Origin: JAYVJH01 sp043777595
Lineage (GTDB): Bacteria; Bacteroidota; Bacteroidia; Cytophagales; Spirosomataceae
Reading direction: 5' to 3'
Length of the DNA: 10,964 bases
Assembly (NCBI GenBank): GCA_043777595.1
Contig: JAYWHT010000065.1
Coordinates: 1 to 10,964, forward strand
The notes below the pieces were generated by a model, which saw nothing but the letters and a program-made list of their open reading frames with translations, was not told the DNA's origin and searched no databases. Position numbers and translations under genes: made by a program. Below, in pieces: positions 5,806 through 10,964 of the stretch. Positions within the stretch are counted from its first letter, which is position 1. Each line of letters starts with the position of its first letter.

Positions 5806-5831
5806 GTAGTCGAACCTAAATTGATTTTCAA

Positions 5832-7232
5832 ATGGCAAAAGCGTTTTTATACCTACGAAAAAAGACCAACAAAGTGCCTCAATACATTTATATTGGTTTG
5901 AGGGTAGGGGTTGAACAAGTGGGGGTATCTACTGGTATCAAAATTTTACCGAAACATTGGAATTTTAAAAAAGGGGAGGTTAGTCAGTTGGCACTCCCTC
6001 AGGTAGTACTACCCTCGGCCATGCTTCAAAAATGGCAGTTGAGCGGGTACGACATTATCAGCTTCACAAACGGGTATCTGTACAAACTTTCTAAGTTGGT
6101 AGATTCCAAAAGACATTTGCCAAAGCAAACGATTGAGGCGGAGGTAAATAGGTTTTTGAATGGCCGTAACGAAGTAGAACAATTTGCCCACGACTTAGAT
6201 TTATTTGTACGGGCTACCATTACCGAAAACGCTACACTCACCAAAGACGACCTAACGCAAAGTATCATTGACTATCTGACCCCAAAGGTCGAACGGATTA
6301 CGCTATTTAAGTATATCCAACAAATTATCGTAGATTCTACAAACGGGCGGAGGCTAATTGACGGCAAACAGGTGAACACTCGAACCGTGCAACGCTACCA
6401 GACGACTTTTAAACTTCTTTCTGATTTTCAGACCAAATACAAAACCGCTATTGACTTCGATACGATTGATTTGAGTTTTTATAGTGATTTTAGTTCGTAC
6501 ATGGCCAAAACCAAAGACTATACGCCCGCTACGATGGGTAAGCACGTGAGTACATTAAAAACGTTTTTGAACTCAGCTACACAGGAGGGCGTAAACGTAA
6601 ATCTAAAATACCAAAGCAAGGGGTTTAAGGCCATTGAAACAGAATCGGATAGTGTTTACCTCAATGAAGCGGAACTACTCGATATTGAACGGCTTGACCT
6701 CAGCGCAAACGCCCGCCTCGACCGTGTGCGAGACTTGTTTTTGATTGGCTGCTACACGGGGTTGAGGCATAGCGATTTTACGACTATACAGCCAAAGGAC
6801 ATACGGCAGGGCAAAGACGGTGAAAATTTTGACATTATACAGTTTAAGACCAAAGACCGTGTAACGATTCCGATACATAGAACAGTACGGGCGATACTTG
6901 ACAAATACAACGGCCAACTACCAGAACCAATCAGTAACCAGAAATTTAACGACTATCTGAAAGAAATTACCGAAATGGTCGAAAGTTTGCAGGTACTTGT
7001 AACAAGGTCGATAACCAAAGGCGGCAAAACGATTGAAGACGTAAGACCTAAATGGCAGTTGGTGAGTAGCCACACGGGGCGGAGGTCGTTTGCAACAAAT
7101 GCCTACGAGCGTGGCACGCCCACGATGTCAATTATGGCCATAACGGGACACCGCACCGAAAAGGCGTTTATGGGCTACATCAAAACCTCAGCAAACAAGC
7201 ACGCTGAAATTATTAGAGAATACCAAAACTAA
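5832..7232 (+). CDS. int: Tyrosine-family site-specific integrase
   Basis: This recombinase would insert the element into, and excise it from, the tRNA 3' end at 5608-5633. The 466-residue protein has the three-part layout of Bacteroidetes integrases: an N-terminal arm-binding domain (about 1-105, beginning with FLYLRKKTNK and GVSTGIKILPKHW), a core-binding SAM-like domain (about 155-260) and the catalytic domain (about 275-466). Catalytic residues are all visible: R312 in YTGLRHSDF, a lysine at 339 or 341, H414 and R417 in SSHTGRRSF, H440 in GHRTEKAF and the nucleophile Y449 in MGYIKTS. It appears intact and active. The ATG at 5832 is preceded by a perfect -7 box and fits the family's start. 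The next gene begins 17 bases after its stop, suggesting co-transcription. Confidence 0.93.
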   Translation: MAKAFLYLRKKTNKVPQYIYIGLRVGVEQVGVSTGIKILPKHWNFKKGEVSQLALPQVVLPSAMLQKWQLSGYDIISFTNGYLYKLSKLVDSKRHLPKQTIEAEVNRFLNGRNEVEQFAHDLDLFVRATITENATLTKDDLTQSIIDYLTPKVERITLFKYIQQIIVDSTNGRRLIDGKQVNTRTVQRYQTTFKLLSDFQTKYKTAIDFDTIDLSFYSDFSSYMAKTKDYTPATMGKHVSTLKTFLNSATQEGVNVNLKYQSKGFKAIETESDSVYLNEAELLDIERLDLSANARLDRVRDLFLIGCYTGLRHSDFTTIQPKDIRQGKDGENFDIIQFKTKDRVTIPIHRTVRAILDKYNGQLPEPISNQKFNDYLKEITEMVESLQVLVTRSITKGGKTIEDVRPKWQLVSSHTGRRSFATNAYERGTPTMSIMAITGHRTEKAFMGYIKTSANKHAEIIREYQN

Positions 7233-7249
7233 AACCAAAATAGAAAACG

Positions 7250-7774
7250 ATGGAACGATTAGAGATTGAAGTAGCCACGCTACAAAACACGATTTTTGAA
7301 ATAAGAGGACAGAGGGTAATGTTAGACTACGATTTGGCCGCACTGTATGAAGTTGAAACAAAGGCATTGAACCAAGCAGTAAAGCGAAATGTAAGGCGGT
7401 TTCCGTCCGATTTTATGTTTCGTCTTTCGGTTGAGGAGTGGGATAGTATGCGGTCACAATTTGTGACCACATACCCAAACCAAAGCAAACGCAATATTCA
7501 GATAACACCCTTTGCCTTTACAGAGCAAGGCGTAGCGATGTTGTCGGGAGTGCTGAGGAGCGACAAAGCGATAGACGTAAATATTAGCATAATGCGTGCC
7601 TTTGTGGCCGTTCGCAAACACTTGACCGACCACAAAGACCTCCAGCACAAAATCGAAGCCTTAGAGGCCAGCACAGACCAGCGTTTTAAAGACGTGTACG
7701 AAGCACTCGACTACATGATAAACACCAACACCGAAAGGACATTGATAGGGTTTGGCCGTGGGGAAGAGGTGTAA
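7250..7774 (+). CDS. ORF6N-domain DNA-binding protein
   Basis: A 174-residue protein whose first hundred residues form an ORF6N domain, a DNA-binding module related to KilA-N and frequent in phage antirepressors and bacterial mobile elements. The characteristic path is visible: IRGQRVMLDYDLAALYEVET (18-37), LNQAVKRNVRRFPSDFMFRLS (40-60), LRSQF-like MRSQFVTT (67-74) and FAFTEQGVAMLSGVLRSDKAI (88-108). Residues about 125-160 look like a coiled coil and probably make dimers. It follows the integrase by 17 bases and may regulate the element, for instance the lysogeny switch or the promoter at 7980, but no target is proven. Such genes are also found alone in chromosomes, so its role here is inferred from position. 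Confidence 0.88.
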   Translation: MERLEIEVATLQNTIFEIRGQRVMLDYDLAALYEVETKALNQAVKRNVRRFPSDFMFRLSVEEWDSMRSQFVTTYPNQSKRNIQITPFAFTEQGVAMLSGVLRSDKAIDVNISIMRAFVAVRKHLTDHKDLQHKIEALEASTDQRFKDVYEALDYMINTNTERTLIGFGRGEEV

Positions 7775-7897
7775 AGCCGTAAAATGTACGCAATGGCACT
7801 AAACGTGCCATTTGAGGCCGTTAAAATGTTTTTTGTATGGGTTTCTTAAAAAAGCCAAACAGAGCCGTATTTGGCCGTTAAAATGCGAAATACGGCT
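7775..7897. repeat. Three GGCCGTTAAAATG-type boxes with two hairpins
   Basis: GGCCGTTAAAATG occurs exactly at 7816-7828 and 7873-7885, and as AGCCGTAAAATG at 7775-7786. Between them are two hairpins: AATGGCAC/GTGCCATT (7792-7799 with 7805-7812) and AGCCGTATTT/AAATACGGCT (7863-7872 with 7888-7897), the second with one box in its loop. Neither is followed by a good T run. They could be operators or RNA-processing sites after the ORF6N gene. Confidence 0.6.
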
Positions 7898-7963
7898 ATT
7901 GTTATAAATCATTTAACTACCCCGACAAATTGCCGAAACCACATTATTAAAAACAATATTAAA

Positions 7964-7997
7964 ATTAACATTAGAAATATTTGTTTTTAATGTTAAT
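7964..7997. promoter_or_regulatory. Operator-like palindrome over the 8004 promoter
   Basis: ATTAACATTA (7964-7973) and its exact inverse TAATGTTAAT (7988-7997) flank the TTTG -33 box at 7980-7983. A dimeric repressor bound here would block the promoter. Confidence 0.5.
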
Positions 7998-8011
7998 AGT
8001 CTGTATCCTTG
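7980..8011 (+). promoter_or_regulatory. Bacteroidetes-type promoter upstream of the structured leader
   Basis: TTTG at 7980-7983, a 20-base spacer and TATCCTTG at 8004-8011, one base away from TAnnTTTG. Transcription would start near 8018, at the very beginning of the leader's long-range stem, giving a leader of roughly 195 bases before the ATG at 8212. Confidence 0.65.
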
Positions 8012-8015
8012 CAAC

Positions 8016-8181
8016 GCTCAATTACAATCAAGGGCGGTGCAAGCCGCTGAAAAGTTAGTGGCATTTTTTATGTCATTTCGTCTATGTCGATACCTATAAA
8101 CGGTGTTGTACTTACCGTGATTGTTTGAACACAATCGTCCTTGATTGGATTGAGCAACGGCAAAGGCAACACCGTTTTTTT
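8016..8181 (+). ncRNA. Structured leader RNA with two crossing folds (possible attenuator)
   Basis: Long-range pairing joins 8016-8022 to 8149-8155 and 8025-8033 to 8139-8147 (16 pairs, a small internal loop between). It encloses hairpins at 8034-8047 (GCGG/CCGC), 8059-8075 (TGGCAT/ATGTCA, T5 loop) and 8119-8136 (GATTGT/ACAATC). A second stem, 8098-8108 with 8167-8177, is followed by TTTT and looks like a terminator; its left arm lies inside the first fold and its right arm outside, so the two folds cross. A nine-codon reading frame (8070-8099) ends just at the terminator's left arm. This is the layout of a transcription attenuator, but no known RNA family is recognised. Confidence 0.5.
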
Positions 8182-8211
8182 GTTGCTACCAAGTAAAAAA
8201 CACAAAAAAAC

Positions 8212-8457
8212 ATGAAAAATCTGGTACAAGTTGAGGGCGTAGCGTGGCCGTTTTGTCTTATTGGTGAGGCAATAAATGAATTGTTAAATAGCGATTTGTC
8301 AGACGATGACATACTTGTTAAACTTTGCAATATCAAAGTAGAGGTAACTGTTTTTGATGCTACCTACAAAGGTACTACCAAGTTGGTAGAGGCGTTCGTT
8401 TCTGATATACGAAGCATGGCACAACAAATGGCGGAGGCTAAAAATATCAGTTATTAG
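8212..8457 (+). CDS. Unknown 81-residue protein
   Basis: I do not recognise this protein. It is short, soluble and acidic in the middle (LSDDDILVKL, residues 29-38), with likely strands at the start (LVQVEGVAWPFCLIG) and in the centre (KVEVTVFDATYKG) and a C-terminal helix (LVEAFVSDIRSMAQQMAEA). There is no signal peptide, membrane segment or nucleotide motif. It is supported as a real gene by the promoter and structured leader in front of it and by a strong hairpin behind it, so it appears to be a single-gene unit under tight control. Its position before the excisionase-like gene would fit a small regulator or an early element protein, but nothing in the sequence shows this. Confidence 0.65.
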   Translation: MKNLVQVEGVAWPFCLIGEAINELLNSDLSDDDILVKLCNIKVEVTVFDATYKGTTKLVEAFVSDIRSMAQQMAEAKNISY

Positions 8458-8497
8458 TGTCATTGAATAAGATTTGACTACAAAATTTAAAAGCAGA

Positions 8498-8528
8498 AAC
8501 GGGGTGTAAAGTTTCTTTACACCCCGTT
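8498..8528. terminator. Stable hairpin after the 81-residue gene
   Basis: A 13-base perfect stem (8498-8510 with 8516-8528, AACGGGGTGTAAA) has a five-base loop. No T run follows on the plus strand, so it may terminate weakly, protect the messenger's 3' end, or bind protein. Confidence 0.6.
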
Positions 8529-8613
8529 AAATATTAGTATAAAACTTGTTTGGGTAGTGTAAAACAGTGCCAATTAGTGCCATCTTGCGCCAAAAGTGTA
8601 CAGTTGGGACAAA

Positions 8614-8648
8614 TTTGTTAATTTAAAAACTTTATGTATTTTAATTTG
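8614..8648 (+). promoter_or_regulatory. Possible promoter for the excisionase-like/VRR-NUC genes
   Basis: TTTG at 8614-8617 and TTAATTTG at 8641-8648 (one mismatch to TAnnTTTG) with a 23-base spacer, at the long end of the usual range. Between start point and gene, TTGTGCTT (8646-8653) and AAGCACAA (8667-8674) form an inverted repeat that reaches the ATG at 8674 and could hide the start codon. GTGCCA/GCGCCA words repeat upstream (8566-8592). Confidence 0.4.
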
Positions 8649-8673
8649 TGCTTTACTTTAAAACAGAAGCACA

Positions 8674-8973
8674 ATGCAAAGTATTATTTTACAAGGTTGC
8701 ACGGTTGAGGATTTAATAACTTCGATTGAAACCAAAATTGAGCAAAAACTCAAAAAACACACTCCCCCTCCAGCGGTCGCTCCCGACCCAGAGCGTTTCC
8801 TAACAAAAAAACAAGTTGCTGAGATTTTTGGCGTCACTGAGGTCAGTATTTGGGACTGGGAACGCAAAGGACTACTAACGGGCTACCGTATTGGCAATAT
8901 GGTACGATACAAGTATAGCGAAGTAATGGCCAGCCCAAAAATGATAACCAGAAAGGGGGCAAGCAATGGCTAA
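8674..8973 (+). CDS. Helix-turn-helix protein, excisionase-like (HTH_17)
   Basis: A 99-residue protein with a coiled-coil-like N terminus (about 10-28), a proline-rich linker (PPPAVAPDPE, 31-40) and a MerR/excisionase-type helix-turn-helix: FLTKKQVAEIFGVTEVSIWDWERKG at about 42-66, followed by the typical GYRIGNMVRYKYSEV wing. Proteins of this kind in integrated elements serve as excisionases that bias the integrase toward excision, or as regulators such as AlpA. It lies about 1.4 kb after the integrase gene, not beside it. Its last eight bases overlap the next gene (ATGGCTAA shared), so the two are translationally coupled. Excisionase against regulator cannot be settled from sequence. Confidence 0.8.
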   Translation: MQSIILQGCTVEDLITSIETKIEQKLKKHTPPPAVAPDPERFLTKKQVAEIFGVTEVSIWDWERKGLLTGYRIGNMVRYKYSEVMASPKMITRKGASNG

Positions 8974-9397
8974 ACGTATTCAACCTCAACAGCAGTATTG
9001 TATGGCCACGGGGACGTACAAAGACAATCCAGAATACAAGCCCCGTGCCAACCGCAATGCTACCAACCCAACAACTGTACTGACCGACAAAGTGATAGCG
9101 TACATCAAAGCGCACGACCGATGCGATGCGTGGCGTATTAGTACGCAAGGCATTTACAAGGAGGGGGTGGGGTTGGTTCAAAACAAAAGCATGGCAGGAT
9201 TACCCGATGTAATGGCCAGCCTTTACGGGCGCATGGTTGGCATAGAAATCAAACGGGGGTGTGATGTTCAGAGCGAAGCACAAAAGGCCGTAGAGGCAAG
9301 AATACAGGCCACGGGCGGGGCGTACTTGATAGTGTCGGACTTTGAGAGTTTTAAAGCGTTGTTTGACGACTACATAAACAAGAAGTCTAAATCATAA
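8966..9397 (+). CDS. VRR-NUC domain nuclease
   Basis: A 143-residue protein with a VRR-NUC domain, the PD-(D/E)xK-type nuclease fold common in phages and also found in eukaryotic FAN1. Catalytic features are in place: R57 in WRIST, G78-L-P80-D81 (AGLPDVM), E94-I-K96 (GIEIKRG) after the next strand, Q102/Q106 in the following helix and the closing ATGGAYLIVSD (115-125). In phages such proteins act on branched DNA, as in resolving recombination or replication intermediates, and some small stand-alone ones cut Holliday junctions. The N-terminal 40 residues are basic and probably disordered. It overlaps the upstream gene by eight bases. Near an origin-like array, a role in processing replication intermediates is likely but inferred. 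Confidence 0.85.
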   Translation: MAKRIQPQQQYCMATGTYKDNPEYKPRANRNATNPTTVLTDKVIAYIKAHDRCDAWRISTQGIYKEGVGLVQNKSMAGLPDVMASLYGRMVGIEIKRGCDVQSEAQKAVEARIQATGGAYLIVSDFESFKALFDDYINKKSKS

Positions 9398-9404
9398 AAC
9401 CAAA

Positions 9405-9433
9405 AGGCCGCTACCTCAGCATGGTAACGGCCT
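9405..9433 (+). terminator. Hairpin between the VRR-NUC gene and the next gene
   Basis: AGGCCGCTACC (9405-9415) pairs with GGTAACGGCCT (9423-9433), ten of eleven positions, around a seven-base loop. The following T content is poor (ATTTTATT at 9443-9450), so it may reduce rather than stop transcription, or be a processing site. The genes on both sides are otherwise close. Confidence 0.5.
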
Positions 9434-9454
9434 CAACAACTAAATTTTATTGAC

Positions 9455-9730
9455 ATGACAAATATATCAGAAAATCAAAAACATAGTACACAACTCGAAA
9501 CCATATTTGAGTATTTGCAGAACAATGTAGCCACGGCCTCAATGGTAACGAGTGCTACGGGTGTGCCTCAAAAGTGTATTACTCGATACAAACGAGATTT
9601 AGAAAAGTGTGGCAAGTTGGCCGAAATCAAAAAAGACCGATGCCAACAAACGGGGTTTAGAGCGTGGTACATTACGACCGATAGTAATTTATTCCCTAAA
9701 CAACCTCAACAACTAAATTTGTTTCAATAA
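9455..9730 (+). CDS. Small winged-helix-like protein with C-terminal clamp-binding peptide
   Basis: A 91-residue protein I cannot name. Residues about 12-60 look like a winged helix: a first helix (QLETIFEYLQNN), then ATASMVTSATGV as a turn, then the recognition helix PQKCITRYKRDLEKCG, and a wing KLAEIKKD...GFRAWYIT. The C terminus reads QLNLF (86-90) and fits the bacterial sliding-clamp-binding pentapeptide QL(S/D)LF closely; such motifs are often found at the flexible end of proteins recruited to replication. Its stop overlaps the next ATG by one base (TAATG), and the origin-like array lies 700 bases downstream. A helper protein that links DNA to the host clamp is a reasonable guess; this is not proven. 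Confidence 0.7.
   Translation: MTNISENQKHSTQLETIFEYLQNNVATASMVTSATGVPQKCITRYKRDLEKCGKLAEIKKDRCQQTGFRAWYITTDSNLFPKQPQQLNLFQ
9710..9724 (+). other. Beta-clamp-binding motif QLNLF
   Basis: Codons 86-90 of the small winged-helix-like protein, one residue before its C terminus. The consensus for binding the DnaN sliding clamp is QL(S/D)LF; only the third position differs, and this position tolerates change. Confidence 0.55.
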
Positions 9731-10431
9731 TGGAAAAGACTAAAACAAGCTATTTAACTTTTCCAATAGCTATTTTACAGGGAGCGTTTACAGATATTCG
9801 TAACGTATGCTACAATGCTATGTATTACGCTTTTTATGTCAAATATACGGAGGTTGAGGACGTTAAAGAAGCTGAGGCATTTATAGGGATTGAGTTTAAT
9901 TATGCCGAACAAGCACTCAGGCACGGAAAAGGCTTATTTGACAGACACGGCCAAAACTGTACGATGGTGAGCGTAAATAGAGATATTGTTTTTGAGGTTT
10001 GTGATAAACCCCGAACAGAGTTTGAGGTAGCTACTTTTTTGGCTTTTTGTGGTCTTCGTTCGATACTCGGCACAAAGGCATACACGAAGACCAACAACGA
10101 ACATTTAATGTCACGTATGGCAGGGTATAACACCTATCGTGAATTTAAGGAGGCAAAAGTTAAAATCCCGTATTTTGATAACTTTGCCACGCCTCAAAAA
10201 ATACGTTACCAGCTAACTGAGAAAATTATTAGGCAGGAGTTGTGTTTGAATTGGGGACTGGAATATTACAGTAGTCGAAGTAGGGGTTTTTGCTTTTCGT
10301 TTGTTATACCGCATGATAAACTGGTAGAGGCCGTAGAAAAAAATAAGAAGTCGTACAAGCTGAAAGAAAAAAAGACCTCCGAAAAAGAGGCTATCAGAGC
10401 AGTAAAAAAACGATTAGGAATATGCGGGTAA
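9730..10431 (+). CDS. Unknown 233-residue protein, candidate replication initiator
   Basis: I do not recognise a named family. The protein is soluble, with FPIAILQGAF (11-20) and aromatic-rich VCYNAMYYAFYVKY (26-39) near the N terminus, a region EVATFLAFCGLRSILGTKAYTKTNNEHLMSRMAGY (99-133) that reads like a helix-turn-helix, a second helix-strand segment TPQKIRYQLTEKIIRQELCLNWGLEYY (154-180), and a very basic C-terminal tail (KNKKSYKLKEKKTSEKE). This suggests two DNA-binding units. The decisive context is that an iteron array starts three bases after its stop codon; in iteron replicons the initiator gene lies beside its binding sites. It overlaps the previous gene by one base, so they are translated together. 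Initiator is therefore a position-based inference; a phage protein of other function remains possible. Confidence 0.65.
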   Translation: MEKTKTSYLTFPIAILQGAFTDIRNVCYNAMYYAFYVKYTEVEDVKEAEAFIGIEFNYAEQALRHGKGLFDRHGQNCTMVSVNRDIVFEVCDKPRTEFEVATFLAFCGLRSILGTKAYTKTNNEHLMSRMAGYNTYREFKEAKVKIPYFDNFATPQKIRYQLTEKIIRQELCLNWGLEYYSSRSRGFCFSFVIPHDKLVEAVEKNKKSYKLKEKKTSEKEAIRAVKKRLGICG

Positions 10432-10434
10432 CTC

Positions 10435-10542
10435 ACCGCAACTACTACCGCAACACTACCGCAACACTACCGCAGCTTAAATAAGAGTTTTTATGAAGTA
10501 CCGCAACACTACCGCAACTACTACCGCAAGACTACCGCAGCC
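10435..10542. repeat. Eight ACCGCA iterons in two groups of four
   Basis: ACCGCA begins at 10435, 10447, 10458, 10469 and again at 10500, 10511, 10523, 10534, so spacing is 11-12 bases, about one helical turn. Units read ACCGCAACACT or ACCGCAACTACT; the fourth of each group is ACCGCAGC followed by TTAAATAAGA or CTAAATAAGA. The second group starts exactly 65 bases after the first, which suggests duplication of the whole block. They fit initiator-binding iterons. Confidence 0.85.
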
Positions 10543-10607
10543 TAAATAAGATACTTAAATAAGATAATTAAATAAGGTTTTTAAATAAGATGCTTAAATA
10601 AGGTATT
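10543..10607. repeat. Five AT-rich 13-mers, likely DNA unwinding element
   Basis: TAAATAAG begins at 10543, 10556, 10569, 10582 and 10595, exactly 13 bases apart; full units are TAAATAAGATACT, TAAATAAGATAAT, TAAATAAGGTTTT, TAAATAAGATGCT and TAAATAAGGTATT. A further copy sits at 10478-10485 between the iteron groups. Direct AT-rich 13-mers are the hallmark of origin melting regions. Confidence 0.8.
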
Positions 10608-10648
10608 AGCTTGAAAAAAAAATTGTTTTATTACGTTTGTATTTATTA

Positions 10649-10657
10649 TGTGGATAA
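10649..10657 (-). promoter_or_regulatory. DnaA box
   Basis: TGTGGATAA is the exact complement of the consensus TTATCCACA. It lies 41 bases beyond the last 13-mer with an A/T-rich stretch between. A nine-base word can occur by chance, but not readily at this position in an origin-like array. Confidence 0.65.
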
Positions 10658-10964
10658 CTCAATTTTTTGGAGTGTCAAGTTTATTGACAGTTAGATACTT
10701 TCTTTCAATGCCATTTTTTAATATTCCAAACTGAGGGGGCGAAATCTATTTGTCGATAGGATTTATATTTTTTGCGAGTGTCAAAAATGACTTGCGAAAG
10801 GAGACCGCTCAGAAATGTACGGGGTTGTCTTTGCTGAGGTTGCACCAGACGGCAGGACTTGAAAGCAATTTAGTGATTTTGCCATAAACTTGAAAACAAC
10901 AACTATTTACAAAATACTTTGAGGAAACTAAGATAAAATGTATGAAAGGACACACTAACAACCC
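10658..10964. other. Stretch after the origin with no convincing complete gene
   Basis: Two copies of GAGTGTCAA (10670-10678 and 10776-10784) each begin a small inverted repeat: TGTCAA/TTGACA at 10673-10689 and GTCA/TGAC at 10780-10791. The segment 10797-10860 is richer in G+C than its surroundings; a 34-codon frame on the minus strand (10781-10885) crosses it, too short to call. At the edge, TTG (10890-10892), 22 bases, TACTTTG (10915-10921) and an ATG at 10942 could begin a new gene that runs off the window. Confidence 0.4.

Larger units (their letters stand above)
10435..10657. other. Probable replication origin of the element
   Basis: Three classic parts lie in order: initiator iterons (10435-10542), an AT-rich unwinding region made of 13-base repeats (10543-10607) and a perfect DnaA box (10649-10657), just behind a candidate initiator gene. 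The order and the 13-base period resemble iteron plasmid origins and oriC. It is judged by sequence layout only. Confidence 0.75.
5610..10964. mobile_element. Integrated replicating element (phage, satellite or integrative plasmid), incomplete
   Basis: It begins at the tRNA fragment and continues past the right edge. All its genes point right: integrase, ORF6N protein, regulatory region, unknown 81-residue protein, excisionase-like protein, VRR-NUC nuclease, small clamp-peptide protein, unknown 233-residue protein, then an origin-like array. No capsid, packaging, conjugation or resistance gene is in view, so phage, phage satellite and integrative plasmid cannot be told apart. Confidence 0.75.

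Noticed and set aside
5631..5831. 66-codon frame on the minus strand with a hydrophobic stretch
   Set aside because: It starts just before the integrase gene and ends in the tRNA fragment, crosses the integrase promoter and tandem repeats, and its composition is that of A+T-rich non-coding DNA.
10435..10542. CRISPR-like array
   Set aside because: Units of 11-12 bases without unique spacers are iterons or simple repeats, not CRISPR repeats of 24-47 bases with spacers.
10493..10549. 18-codon frame through the second iteron group
   Set aside because: It is formed by the repeat itself and ends in the first 13-mer; the repeats explain it.

Overview
The window looks like a Bacteroidota chromosome, most likely a Cytophagales-type environmental bacterium. 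The signs are moderate to low GC, almost no Shine-Dalgarno sequences, several promoters of the Bacteroidetes type (TTTG about 20 bases upstream of TAnnTTTG), a Bacteroidetes-type tyrosine integrase, and a simple tandem repeat built from words such as CATCGTTCATCACTCATC that is even translated inside genes. The genus cannot be fixed from sequence alone.

Left part (1-5085): a catabolic cluster for the lower meta-cleavage pathway of gallate/protocatechuate. galB (4-oxalomesaconate hydratase), galC (4-carboxy-4-hydroxy-2-oxoadipate aldolase) and galD (4-oxalomesaconate tautomerase) would together turn 4-oxalomesaconate into pyruvate and oxaloacetate. A 6-phosphogluconate-dehydrogenase-like oxidoreductase of unknown role lies between galC and galD. 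Two unrelated genes interrupt the cluster: a four-helix-bundle (S23/IVP family) gene between galB and galC, and an AT-rich AAA ATPase/DUF4143 gene with its own promoter between the oxidoreductase and galD. No ring-cleavage dioxygenase is in view.

Middle (5086-5831): about 500 bases with no gene, then a terminator and the last ~23 bases of a tRNA gene on the minus strand. This is the typical left attachment site of an element integrated into a tRNA 3' end.

Right part (5832-10964): an integrated mobile element, all genes on the plus strand, running off the window. In order: tyrosine integrase, ORF6N-domain protein, a 437-base regulatory stretch with a strong promoter and a structured leader, an 81-residue unknown protein, an excisionase-like helix-turn-helix protein overlapping a VRR-NUC nuclease gene, a small DNA-binding-like protein ending in a sliding-clamp-binding peptide (QLNLF), and a 233-residue unknown protein. 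Three bases after that last gene begins an array that looks like a replication origin: eight ACCGCA iterons in two groups of four, five AT-rich repeats at exactly 13-base spacing, and a perfect DnaA box. The element therefore appears able both to integrate and to replicate: a phage, a phage satellite or an integrative plasmid. The origin and its neighbouring genes are the most interesting part of the window.
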